Assembly: GCA_048498995.1 (NCBI GenBank)
Contig: JBEHWX010000001.1
Span: forward strand, 67,037-131,036
DNA length: 64,000 bases
DNA from: JBEHWX01 sp048498995
GTDB lineage: Bacteria; Bacteroidota; Ignavibacteria; OLB7
Direction of reading: 5' to 3'
Translations under genes and position numbers: made by a program
The notes under the pieces: generated by a model
The model's database searches: none
Seen by the model: the letters and a program-made list of their open reading frames with translations, nothing else
What the model was told of the DNA's origin: nothing
Part shown: positions 43,515 to 53,809 of the stretch, one piece after another
How positions within the stretch are numbered: the first letter of the stretch is position 1
How the letters are laid out: each line of letters begins with the position of its first letter

Positions 43515-44516
43515 TCACATTCCCCAGAAGAAATTCTCGAGGGAGACGATCTCGCCGCACTGGCGCTTGAGGTCGTTGATCTCGGTGCGCCAGTAGTTGG
43601 GCGTTCCCCATCCGGGGGCCAGACGCCGTGCGGATCCGTCGCCGGCCTGCGCGGCGCACCACGCGGTGAAGTGGATGAAGCGCATCGCGCGCAGCGGCTC
43701 GATCAGCTTCAGCCAGCGGCGGTCGAACGGGCGGAACGTCTGGTAGCCCTCCAGGAACAGATCGATCTCCAGCAGCGTTCCCTGGCTGTAGCCGGGGAGG
43801 AGCATCCAGAAATCCTGCACCACCGGTCCGGTGGCCATGTCGTCGAAATCGATCAGATAGAATCCCTCGTCGGGACGGAAGATGATATTGGCCCAGTGGC
43901 AGTCGCCGTGGATCCTCTGTATCTCCACCCCCTCGAACATCGGCGTCACCAGCTCGATCATCTCCTGCGCGGCCGCCTCGTATTCCCGCCGCAGCTCCGG
44001 CGGCACCACACCGCTCCGGAGGATGAACTCCACGTTGTCGCGCGTCGAGAGTGACGGCGAGAGGGTGATGCGATCTTTCGGGGGATGAAGCGCGCCGACG
44101 GCGTGGACGCGCGCGATCAGCCTGCCGAGCTGCTCCCACTGCTCATCGCTCGGCTCGTCGCAGCGGCGTCCGGATTTCTTCGGAAAGAGGGCGAAGTACA
44201 TCCCGCGATGCTCGCCCAGCGTGGTGCCGTCGGCCAGGCGGAGCGGGGCGATCACCGGGATCTCCCGCTCGTCGAGCTCGGTGAGGAACTCGTGCTCGTC
44301 CAGCAGCGCCTGGCGGCTCCAGCGCCCCGGGCGGTAGAACTTGGCGATCACCGCCGGCCCCTCCTCGATCTCCAGCTCGAAGACGCGATTGATATAGCTG
44401 TTGAGCGGACGGCTCAGGCTGGTCAGCCGACGATCGAGCGCCTTCTCGGCGATATCGATCACGGTGTCGGGGGAGAGCATGTTGAAACTGGTCAGAATCG
44501 AGTCGTCGCGTTCCAT
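43515..44516 (-). CDS. SrkA/RdoA-like stress-response serine/threonine kinase
   Basis: 333 residues from ATG 44516. Aminoglycoside-phosphotransferase/choline-kinase fold: the N-lobe includes SYINRVFELEIEEGPAVIAKFYRPGRWSRQALLDEHEFLTEL, the catalytic loop is RIHGDCHWANIIF and the metal-binding segment FYLIDFDDMATGP. The Trp/Tyr-rich C-terminus (PGWGTPNYWRTEINDLKRQCGEI) is like YihE. In enterobacteria SrkA counteracts stress-induced cell death. The gene is monocistronic as seen here and is divergent from the winged-helix gene at 44877. Confidence 0.9.
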   Translation of the reverse strand: MERDDSILTSFNMLSPDTVIDIAEKALDRRLTSLSRPLNSYINRVFELEIEEGPAVIAKFYRPGRWSRQALLDEHEFLTELDEREIPVIAPLRLADGTTLGEHRGMYFALFPKKSGRRCDEPSDEQWEQLGRLIARVHAVGALHPPKDRITLSPSLSTRDNVEFILRSGVVPPELRREYEAAAQEMIELVTPMFEGVEIQRIHGDCHWANIIFRPDEGFYLIDFDDMATGPVVQDFWMLLPGYSQGTLLEIDLFLEGYQTFRPFDRRWLKLIEPLRAMRFIHFTAWCAAQAGDGSARRLAPGWGTPNYWRTEINDLKRQCGEIVSLENFFWGM

Positions 44517-44876
44517 CGTTGTCGTGTTGAGTGATGCGTTTCATCCGGGCTCGGCCGTCGAGCCGCGCGTGGGGCCATTCCCCGCCGTGGCGGGGCGGAA
44601 GGTACGCAACCCGACCGGGAGATCGGTCACCTCCGCGCGGATCTCCGCGGCACCGTCGGCCGGATATCCCGATGCGGATGGTGCACAGCGGATCGCGATC
44701 CGATGCTGGCACGGTCTTAGTGGCTTCATGTTGTACATCTGGTGCCGCCGATTCGACACAGTCTTGACACGGGAGTCTGACATGGTTGGCTGATCCGCTG
44801 CCGGGCACCGACCGGCAATCACCTTCATTTCTTTTCGCGATGCCGTTGCATCGTGAACGATTCAAGGAGTGGGCAC
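44517..44876. other. Divergent intergenic region
   Basis: 360 nt between the leftward kinase and the rightward winged-helix gene; no gene seen. A TTGACA hexamer occurs near 44763-44768 within GACACAGTC-TTGACAC-GGGAGTC-TGACA, a set of imperfect direct repeats. No matching -10 box is obvious. The A/T-richer end (44820-44850) precedes the winged-helix start. Confidence 0.4.
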
Positions 44877-45266
44877 GTGGGTAACGAGGGAATTCCAAAG
44901 CACATACAGGACTTTATCGCGCGGAATATCGGCGCGGTGGAGCAACTGGAGGTGCTACTGCTGCTGCACCGGCACAAGGAGCGGGAGTGGAGCGCCGAGG
45001 CGGTGGCCAAGGAGCTCTACGTCGATCCCGGCGCGGCCGCGAAGCGCCTCGAGGAGTTCACCTCCAACGGCTTCCTTTCCCGTCGTGGCGAAGGGAGTCC
45101 GAACTACCGGTTCAGCGCGAGCGGAACCGTTGATCGCACTATCGCAGACGTGGCGCAGTGTTACCGTGAGCGCCGCGTGAGCATGATCAACCTGATATTC
45201 TCGAATCCGCTCGACCATATCCGGAGCTTCTCCGACGCGTTCAAATTCCGGAAGGATGAGGAGTAA
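44877..45266 (+). CDS. Winged-helix DNA-binding protein associated with DUF5985 genes
   Basis: 129 residues from GTG 44877, which has AGGAG at good spacing; an in-frame GTG at 44853 is poorer. The sequence FIARNIGAVEQLEVLLLLHRHKEREWSAEAVAKELYVDPGAAAKRLEEFTSNGFLSRRGEGSPNYRFS is a MarR/Lrp-like winged helix. A helical C-terminus (VAQCYRERRVSMINLIFSNPLDHIRSFSDAFKFRK) probably mediates dimerisation. It heads a tight rightward cluster with two small membrane proteins and likely regulates them. Confidence 0.85.
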   Translation: MGNEGIPKHIQDFIARNIGAVEQLEVLLLLHRHKEREWSAEAVAKELYVDPGAAAKRLEEFTSNGFLSRRGEGSPNYRFSASGTVDRTIADVAQCYRERRVSMINLIFSNPLDHIRSFSDAFKFRKDEE

Positions 45267-45268
45267 GA

Positions 45269-45526
45269 ATGGATCTGATCGTCTATATCCTCTGTGCCGT
45301 CACCAGCGCCGCGTGCGCCGTTCTGCTGCTCAGGACGTACGCTCGCAACGGCGTGAGGCTGCTGCTCTGGAGCGGACTCTGCTTCATCGGCTTCGCGCTC
45401 AACAATCTTCTGCTGCTGCTCGATCTGCGGGTCTTCCCCGAGGTGGATCTGTCGATCATCCGCACGCTGCCGGCGTTCTGCGGAATCCTTCTGCTGCTCT
45501 ACGGCCTGATCTGGGATACGAAGTAG
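45269..45526 (+). CDS. DUF5985-type small membrane protein A
   Basis: 85 residues, three hydrophobic helices (IVYILCAVTSAACAVLLLRTY; LLLWSGLCFIGFALNNLLLLLDL; LPAFCGILLLLYGLIWDTK). GAGGAG overlaps the end of the winged-helix gene and the start lies two bases after that stop, so the genes are co-translated. I recognise it as the DUF5985 type; function unknown. Confidence 0.85.
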   Translation: MDLIVYILCAVTSAACAVLLLRTYARNGVRLLLWSGLCFIGFALNNLLLLLDLRVFPEVDLSIIRTLPAFCGILLLLYGLIWDTK

Positions 45527-45605
45527 AATCTCGCCCGAGCTTCTCGGTCGGGCTTCTCCGAGCCCGTGTACGTGGCAAGCGCGAATCACATCCGGAATCA
45601 ACGAC

Positions 45606-45893
45606 ATGCTGGAGAAAGTCGACATCAACCAACTCATATCCGGGGCGCTCATGCTCGGATACGCCATGGCGGGGACGTTCTTCCTCCGCTTCTGGCGCGA
45701 CACGCGCGACCGGCTCTTCGCGATGTTCGCCGGCGCGTTCTATGTTCTCTGTCTGCAGCGGCTCCTGCTGGCGCTGACCACCGAGACCATGGAGAACCAG
45801 ATCTACCTCTACGTGCTCCGCTTTCTGGCCTTCCTCCTGATCCTCTGGGCGATCATCGACAAGAACCGCGCGCCGAGCACGAAGAAGGGATGA
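45606..45893 (+). CDS. DUF5985-type small membrane protein B
   Basis: 95 residues with three TM helices (ISGALMLGYAMAGTFFLRFW; LFAMFAGAFYVLCLQRLLLAL; YLYVLRFLAFLLILWAIIDKNR). It shares the layout, and the pattern of a central charged turn, with the preceding protein. Starts 80 nt after it. Two such proteins behind a winged-helix regulator suggest a heteromeric membrane complex, but no function is known. Confidence 0.85.
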   Translation: MLEKVDINQLISGALMLGYAMAGTFFLRFWRDTRDRLFAMFAGAFYVLCLQRLLLALTTETMENQIYLYVLRFLAFLLILWAIIDKNRAPSTKKG

Positions 45894-46011
45894 TCCGGCC
45901 CCGGCCGCTCCGGACACGCGCGGTCGAGTTCCGATTCCCCGACGCCCACCGGCCCTGGGACCGGCCCCCCCTCGCCTCCGCGTGAGGCTCCGGCATCCTC
46001 TCCACGAACGA

Positions 46012-47112
46012 TCATCCGCGAACGAAGAAGCTTCTCCGCGCCCCGCGCTCCGGCCGGGGCCAGAGTCCGGGCGAGCCGGAGGAGGTCCGATCCTCCCAGA
46101 ACGCGTCCGGCACCATCGTCCACTCGGCAAGCGCCGTCACCACTCCCTCGTAGTTCGTTCTCCAGTCGATGAAATCCTTCCAGGCCGCGTCGCGATCCTC
46201 GCGCAGCGGAACCCCGGCGCCGGCCATGGCGTCGAAGGCGCGGTCGAACTGCTCGCGCGGAAGCAGCGGCGGACGATCGGGATCCGGGTCGGCGTCGAAC
46301 GGAATGCGGAGGTGAACCGCGATGCGGCGGAGCGCGGAGCTGCCGGTGCGGAGCATCAGCTCGGCCGACGAGGTGGCCTCGATCGCCAGCGTGCTGGAGA
46401 CGAGCGCGGCGGCGTCGAGCACCGCGCCGGCGGCCGCCACCCAGGAGCGCGCCGGGTGATGCGACCGGAAGAAGATCAACGCGCCGAGCGAGGTGTGGCT
46501 CTCCTCGATCTCCACGAACCAGAGCTCCCAGGAGCGCCACAGCTCCTCCAGGTGATCGAGCCGGCCGAGCAGGTGAAGACGCTCGATCATCTCCACGGCG
46601 CTCGGCGGGGAGCCGGCGCGCGTCTCCAGCAGCGTCACCATCGCCTCGCGCTTGGAGAAGGCGGCATACATCGACGGCAGGTAGGCGATCTGCACGGCCA
46701 CCATCACCAGGCCGATCACCGCCTCGGAGAAGACCACGATCGCCATGGCGATCCCCTCGGGACGCTCGCTGCCGAGCGTGAGGAGGGAGGAGCCGCTCAT
46801 CGCCAGCGCGTGCACCACCGGACGGAGCCCCATCGCCCAGTAGATGCCGCCGTAGCCGACCAGGATCAGCGCCAGGAAGAAGATCGGGAGGATCAGGAGG
46901 GTGGCCGGAGCGTAGATCGCCATGATCCGATCCCGCGTTCCGTAGCCGTCGACGCCGGCAAGGCGAAGGCGGAACAGGACGCGGGTGATCGCGAAGACGA
47001 GCCGGGTGAGGAGCACCCGCTCACCCCGCGGGAGCACGAACGTTCGCAACGAGGCACCGACCGTTGCCAGAACCAGCAGAAACCCGAGCGCGCCGACGGC
47101 GACGTGGAGCAT
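46012..47112 (-). CDS. Membrane protein with ion-channel-like pore region
   Basis: 366 residues. The N-terminal ~150 residues have about four hydrophobic segments, with a potassium-channel-like order: TM (LLILPIFFLALILVGYGGIYWAMG), a pore-like segment ALAMSGSSLLTLGSERPEG, then TM (IAMAIVVFSEAVIGLVMVAVQIAYLPSMYAAFSKREA). The putative filter reads TLGS rather than TVGYG, so potassium selectivity is not supported. The C-terminal ~200 residues are a soluble, Trp-containing helical domain with no recognised motif. 'Two-TM ion-channel-like' is the best description; transport activity is inferred only. Confidence 0.65.
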   Translation of the reverse strand: MLHVAVGALGFLLVLATVGASLRTFVLPRGERVLLTRLVFAITRVLFRLRLAGVDGYGTRDRIMAIYAPATLLILPIFFLALILVGYGGIYWAMGLRPVVHALAMSGSSLLTLGSERPEGIAMAIVVFSEAVIGLVMVAVQIAYLPSMYAAFSKREAMVTLLETRAGSPPSAVEMIERLHLLGRLDHLEELWRSWELWFVEIEESHTSLGALIFFRSHHPARSWVAAAGAVLDAAALVSSTLAIEATSSAELMLRTGSSALRRIAVHLRIPFDADPDPDRPPLLPREQFDRAFDAMAGAGVPLREDRDAAWKDFIDWRTNYEGVVTALAEWTMVPDAFWEDRTSSGSPGLWPRPERGARRSFFVRG

Positions 47113-47230
47113 GAGCGCATCTCTCCCGCGAACATGATGTGCATGAACGATCGCGGCGGCACGCGCCCGCGTTGGCCGTCGCGGGGCACAACCTACGACG
47201 CGACGACGAAACCGCCGGCGATGGCGGCGC

Positions 47231-47290
47231 GGAAGGCGATCCGGAAGGCGATCCGGAAGGCGATCCGGAAGGCGATCCGGAAGGCGGTCC
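47231..47290. repeat. Five-unit 12-bp tandem repeat
   Basis: GGAAGGCGATCC is repeated at 47231, 47243, 47255 and 47267, with GGAAGGCGGTCC at 47279. It lies upstream of the leftward channel-like gene, in the gap below the dehydrogenase E1 gene. A 12-bp unit keeps frame in all directions but no gene covers it. Confidence 0.85.
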
Positions 47291-47342
47291 GGGAGGAGAC
47301 GTGGGAAGAACGATAATCGGGGGAGCGCCTGGGAGAAACGGC

Positions 47343-47375
47343 GACGGGCGGGGCGCTGATCGCGCCCCGCCCGTC
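47343..47375 (-). terminator. 14-bp GC-rich stem-loop downstream of E1
   Basis: GACGGGCGGGGCGC and GCGCCCCGCCCGTC form a perfect stem around TGATC, 42 nt past the stop of the leftward E1 gene. Confidence 0.65.
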
Positions 47376-47416
47376 GTGCATCGGAGAGTGTCGTCGGCCG
47401 CCGGAGCGACCGTCGA

Positions 47417-49831
<2,415 letters not shown>

Positions 49832-50307
49832 CGTTCTCTGTTCGTTCACAGCGGGATGCTCGGTATCGCGAAGCGTGGATTGCGTGCGACGCGGGGAATG
49901 ATTCTGGTCGCCGGAATGAAGGAATCGTAAATCTAGGAGTTCTCGGCCTAACCTCCCAGGGGGGAAGCCGTGACGGTAGTTACAATCGGTTGCTCCGGGA
50001 GGAGCCCGGATCCCCCATCGGCGCGCCCCGGATGCCGCTCCCGCGGAGCATTGCCGGACCTCCCGCGGAAGCCTCGCCGGACGTTCCGCCGGACGTTCCG
50101 CCGAAGGCTCGCGGCCGGCCGGAAACGACGACGGCCGCCGGGGTGGGGCGGCCGTCGCGGGGCGTCGTCGGGAAAGCGACGCGCGGGACGCGCATCGTAC
50201 GGCCGGTTCGGCCGGGACGAGAGCCGCGTGGGAGCGGACCCGTCGGGAGATCACTTGCGCCACCTGTCCAGCGGCGCGGGAGCCTTCGATCCGTGCGTGC
50301 CGGGCAT
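49832..50307. other. Intergenic region with GC-rich stem-loops
   Basis: No gene seen. CGACGGCCGCC (50129-50139) pairs with GGCGGCCGTCG (50147-50157), and the stretch 50060-50120 contains a doubled GCCGGACGTTCC unit flanked by inverted CGGAAGCCTCG/CGAAGGCTCG-like arms. These may end the leftward DoxX transcript. Confidence 0.5.
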
Positions 50308-50790
50308 TCAGGCGACGGTCGGGACCGCGGCGCGGGCGCTCCGGTCGGAGGCCAGGACCCGATCGATCGAGTATGCGCCGCTCCCCTTGATCATCACCAC
50401 CGCGGCCATCGCCACGGCCAGGATGTGGTACTCGAAGCCTTCGCCGGCACCCTGGCCGGTCCAGTTCATGAAGAAGCCGTTCCCGAGATGGGAGGTGAGC
50501 ACCGCCACCACCATCGTCGCGGCGATGCCGAAGGCCGAGACGCGTCCCAGGAAGCCGAGCACGAGCGCGATCGAGCCGAAGAACTCGGCGATGATCGCCA
50601 GCATCCCGAAGACGGCCGGAATGCCGTGCGCGCTCGAGAAGTAGCCGAGCGTTCCCTCCACGCCGTAGCCGCCGAACCAGCCGAGGAGCTTCTGCGCCCC
50701 ATGCGGGAAGATCACGATGCCGAGCGCCACGCGGATCAGGGTGGCGCCGAGGTCGTCATTGGTCTGAATGAGCTTCTTGAACGGATTCAT
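50308..50790 (-). CDS. DoxX family membrane protein
   Basis: 160 residues with four TM helices; DoxX signature LGATLIRVALGIVIFPHGAQKLLGWFGGYGVEGTLGYF, then FGMLAIIAEFFGSIALVLGFLGRVSAFGIAATMVVAV and FEYHILAVAMAAVVMIKGSGAYSID. Members relate to quinone-linked redox or thiosulfate oxidation and often to thiol/oxidative stress. It is the downstream partner of the MarR gene, 88 nt away, and its promoter region holds GTTGCAAC (50849-50856). Confidence 0.9.
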   Translation of the reverse strand: MNPFKKLIQTNDDLGATLIRVALGIVIFPHGAQKLLGWFGGYGVEGTLGYFSSAHGIPAVFGMLAIIAEFFGSIALVLGFLGRVSAFGIAATMVVAVLTSHLGNGFFMNWTGQGAGEGFEYHILAVAMAAVVMIKGSGAYSIDRVLASDRSARAAVPTVA

Positions 50791-50877
50791 GGACGTACTC
50801 CCGATTGAAATTGTCTGAATGATGTGATTCGATGATTGATTATCTATCGTTGCAACAGATATTTGGGCAAAAAAAGA

Positions 50878-51360
50878 TCACGGCTCGTGTCCTCCCCTGA
50901 CCTTGGCCAGCAGGTCGATCAGCATCCGCTGCTCCCCGGCGTCGAGCATTGCCAGCGAGCGCTCGTCGGCGTCGTTCATCGCCGGGTCCAGTCCGGCCAG
51001 CAGCTCGAGTCCGGCATCGGTGATCTCGCAGAAGACCTGCCGCCGGTCCTCCTTGCAGCGCCGGCGCGCCACCAGCCCCTTCGTCTCCAGCCGGTCGATC
51101 AGCCGGGTGAGCCCCGGCGTCTGCTCGATCATCCGCTCGCCGATCGACATCGTCGGCAGCCCTCCCTTGCCGGCGCCGCGCAGGATCCGGAGGACGTTGT
51201 ACTGCTGCATCGTGATGCCTCGCGGCTCCACGATCCGGCCGAAGAACCGGTTGATCACATCTCCGGTCTTCATCAGTGCTATCACCCCCTCCTCGGAGAG
51301 GGAGGTGAACGGTCTGCTCTGCTGGAGCTCCCGCTGGAGAGGAGAATGCTGTTCGCTCAT
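50878..51360 (-). CDS. MarR family transcriptional regulator
   Basis: 160 residues from ATG 51360. Helical dimer region at both ends and a winged HTH (ITMQQYNVLRILRGAGKGGLPTMSIGERMIEQTPGLTRLIDRLETKGLVARRRCKEDRRQVFCEITDAGLELL). Its stop is followed directly by TCTTTTTTT, which could aid termination, although no stem precedes it. It likely represses itself and the DoxX gene: both upstream regions contain a TTGCAA-centred palindrome. An oxidant or phenolic ligand is typical of the family but not shown here. Confidence 0.93.
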   Translation of the reverse strand: MSEQHSPLQRELQQSRPFTSLSEEGVIALMKTGDVINRFFGRIVEPRGITMQQYNVLRILRGAGKGGLPTMSIGERMIEQTPGLTRLIDRLETKGLVARRRCKEDRRQVFCEITDAGLELLAGLDPAMNDADERSLAMLDAGEQRMLIDLLAKVRGGHEP

Positions 51361-51367
51361 GGATTGC

Positions 51368-51396
51368 AATTTACATGTAAATAGTTGACGTGTCAA
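51368..51396 (-). promoter_or_regulatory. MarR promoter with overlapping operators
   Basis: Minus strand: -35 TTGACA (51396-51391), 17-nt spacer, -10 TAAATT (51373-51368). The -10 overlaps the palindromes TTTACATGTAAA (51370-51381) and ATTGCAAT (51363-51370). The -35 lies in the TTGAC/GTCAA inverted repeat (51385-51396). This is the best-formed promoter in the window. Confidence 0.65.
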
Positions 51397-51630
51397 GTAT
51401 CTCGCTAGTGCGATTCATGTTCCGATCTGGCGCGGTCGGTCATGACGTGCTAACCTCCATCGGGCGCGGGACGTTGAGTCGGGACGGGTATCGTCCGAAG
51501 CCGGGAGATCCGCGCGCGTGGCACGCTCCCTGCTCTGGCGATTCCATCGTAGATTCCGCGCTCCCGATCCGGTGTGTCCAAGGCCGGCTCGGCATGCTCC
51601 ATTCCTTCAATTCCAGCACCGACGGATACG

Positions 51631-53535
51631 ATGATGATGAAAACGACGACGCTCTGCGCTCTACTCTTCCTGGCGGCCCCGCTTCTCCGGGCGCAGGAGC
51701 CGGTCCGGATAGATTTCCGGATCTCCCCGACCCTCGACACGGCCCGGATCAGCCCCTACATCTACGGGAGCAACGGCCAGTCGGATGACCGGGAGGAGAA
51801 CATCACCGCGCGCCGCGCCGGCGGGAACCGGTGGACCGGCTACAACTGGGAGAACAACGCCTCCAACGCCGGAAGCGATTACCAGCAGCACAGCGACGAC
51901 TACCTCTCACAGGATCTCCCCGCGGCCGTGCAGGATGTGCCGGGGATCGTCGCCACGTCGTTCCACGACTCCTCGCTGGCGATCGGCGCCTATTCGCTGA
52001 TCACGCTGCCGGCGGCCGGCTACGTGGCGCGCGACAAGAACGGAACGGTGAGCGAGGGGGAGACCGCTCCCTCGGCGCGCTGGTCGAAGGTGGTTTTCGC
52101 CAAGGGAAGCCCCTTCACCACGACCCCCGACCTCTCCGATGGGAATGTCTACGTCGACGAGGAGGTGAATCTGCTGGTCTCGCGCTACGGCCTCGGCTCG
52201 ACCCCGACCGGCGTGAAGGGATATTCGATCGACAACGAGCCGGCGCTCTGGCCCGAGACGCATCCGCGGATCCATCCCGGCAAGACCACGGTGGCCGAGG
52301 TGATCGAGCGGGGGATCGCGCTCTCGCGGGGAGTGAAGGGGGTGGACCCGACGGCGGAGATGTTCGGCCCGGCCTCCTACGGCTTCACCGAGTTCTACAA
52401 CATGCAGGACGCTCCGGACTGGAACAGCTACAAGAGCTACGGCACCTTCATCAACGCCTATCTGGACGGCATGAAGAAAGGGGAGCAGGCCGCCGGGATG
52501 CGCCTGCTCGACGTGCTGGATATCCACTGGTATCCGGAGGCGCGTGGCCGGGACGCCTCGGGGAACATGGAGCGGATCGCCCTCAGCGAGAAAGGGGATT
52601 CCGGCGTGGCCGCGGCGCGGATGCAGGCGCCTCGCTCGCTCTGGGATTCCAGCTACACCGAGGATAGCTGGATCGGCCAGTGGTTCAGCCCGATCGCGCT
52701 TCTGCCGGCGATGAACGCCTCGATCGCCATGTACTATCCGGGCACGAAGCTGGCGCTCACCGAGTTCAATTACGGCGGCACCATGCACATCTCCGGCGGC
52801 ATCGCCCTGGCCGACGTGCTCGGGATCTTCGGCCGCTACGGCGTCTACCTGGCCACCCACTGGGGTCCGCTCGACGGCTACATCTCCTCGGCCTACAAGC
52901 TCTTCCGCAACTACGACGGCGCCAGGGGAGCCTTCGGCGACCTGAGCGTCCGCGCCACTACCGGCGACGTGGCCACGAGCTCGATCTACGCCTCGCGCGA
53001 CACGAAGCGGGAGGGGATGCTCCACGTGGTGATCCTGAACAAGAGCTTTTCCCGGCCGATCGCGGGGCAGATCGTGATCGACGGGAACGATCGGTACGAC
53101 GTGGTCGATGCCTGGGGCTTCGACGCCTCCTCGCAGGCGCTGCGCCGGATGAGCCCGATCGCCTCGGCCTCCGGGAGCACGCTTCCGTACACCATCCAGC
53201 CGCTGACGGCGGTGCACCTGGTGCTCCGCAGAAGCGGCTCCAGCGGCGTGGCCGATGCCGAGGATGCATCCGCTCCGACGCTGGCCCTGGCGGTGAGGCC
53301 GAACCCGATGTCGGGGAGCTCGGTCGTCAGTTTCACCCTTCCGACGGCCGCGCATGTCGAGCTCGAGCTGGTGGACATGCGGGGGAGTCGCGCCCTGACG
53401 CTGGCCGGCGGCGAGTACGCCGGGGGCGAGCACTCGGTCGCGATCGGATCCGGCGAGCTGGCGGCGGGCGTCTACCGTCTGCTGCTGACGGCCGGCGAGC
53501 GCCGCGTCTCGATTCCGGTGACGATCCTTCGTTGA
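51631..53535 (+). CDS. Glycoside hydrolase family 44 with T9SS sorting domain
   Basis: About 634 residues, starting at one of three consecutive ATGs (51631, 51634, 51637). A signal peptide (TTLCALLFLAAPLLRAQ) is followed by a GH44 TIM-barrel domain with the strongly conserved opening ISPYIYGSNGQ ... RRAGGNRWTGYNWENNASNAGSDY. The likely acid/base Glu is in YSIDNEPALWPETH and the nucleophile Glu in LALTEFNYGG. The family comprises endo-beta-1,4-glucanases and xyloglucanases. A beta-sandwich subdomain and a sorting domain (VRPNPMSGSSVVSFTLPTAA ... AAGVYRLLLTAGERR) end the protein. It should be displayed outside the cell to cut beta-glucans. Confidence 0.92.
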   Translation: MMMKTTTLCALLFLAAPLLRAQEPVRIDFRISPTLDTARISPYIYGSNGQSDDREENITARRAGGNRWTGYNWENNASNAGSDYQQHSDDYLSQDLPAAVQDVPGIVATSFHDSSLAIGAYSLITLPAAGYVARDKNGTVSEGETAPSARWSKVVFAKGSPFTTTPDLSDGNVYVDEEVNLLVSRYGLGSTPTGVKGYSIDNEPALWPETHPRIHPGKTTVAEVIERGIALSRGVKGVDPTAEMFGPASYGFTEFYNMQDAPDWNSYKSYGTFINAYLDGMKKGEQAAGMRLLDVLDIHWYPEARGRDASGNMERIALSEKGDSGVAAARMQAPRSLWDSSYTEDSWIGQWFSPIALLPAMNASIAMYYPGTKLALTEFNYGGTMHISGGIALADVLGIFGRYGVYLATHWGPLDGYISSAYKLFRNYDGARGAFGDLSVRATTGDVATSSIYASRDTKREGMLHVVILNKSFSRPIAGQIVIDGNDRYDVVDAWGFDASSQALRRMSPIASASGSTLPYTIQPLTAVHLVLRRSGSSGVADAEDASAPTLALAVRPNPMSGSSVVSFTLPTAAHVELELVDMRGSRALTLAGGEYAGGEHSVAIGSGELAAGVYRLLLTAGERRVSIPVTILR

Positions 53536-53551
53536 TGGCGGGGGAATGAAA

Positions 53552-53590
53552 ACGGGCATCCACCGCTTCGAGGGAAGTGGGGATGCCCGT
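53552..53590 (+). terminator. Stem-loop downstream of GH44
   Basis: ACGGGCATCC and GGATGCCCGT form a perfect 10-bp stem, extendable inward, starting 17 nt after the GH44 stop. No U-tract. Confidence 0.6.
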
Positions 53591-53732
53591 GTACGATCGT
53601 ATCGCCATGTCCGGCCACGTAGCCGTTAAGGAGCGTCCCGCCGCCGCTCGGGAAGCCGAGGCGCCGCGGTGGTACTTGCCGCTTGCGGCATGTGCGTCGC
53701 ATGGCGTATGTTTGCACGCGCACGTAAAGGTT

Positions 53733-53795
53733 CCTCCCCAATGACAAGAGATCTGAGATCTCTCCCGAAAGGGTAGTTGGGGAGGTCGCTTTTTT
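53733..53795 (+). terminator. Branched terminator-like structure with U-tract
   Basis: The outer stem CCTCCCCAA (53733-53741) / TTGGGGAGG (53777-53785) encloses two hairpins, AGAGATCT-G-AGATCTCT (53747-53763) and CCC-GAAA-GGG (53764-53773). It is followed by TCGC and six T (53790-53795). This is the only clear intrinsic-terminator signature on the plus strand here. It lies 200 nt beyond the GH44 gene with no gene between, so it may end a small RNA. Confidence 0.65.
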
Positions 53796-53809
53796 ATCCC
53801 GGCGGGTAG

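Noticed and set aside
44763..44790. Promoter with -35 TTGACA upstream of the winged-helix gene
   Set aside because: No acceptable -10 sequence at the right distance; the hexamer belongs to a set of imperfect GACA repeats.
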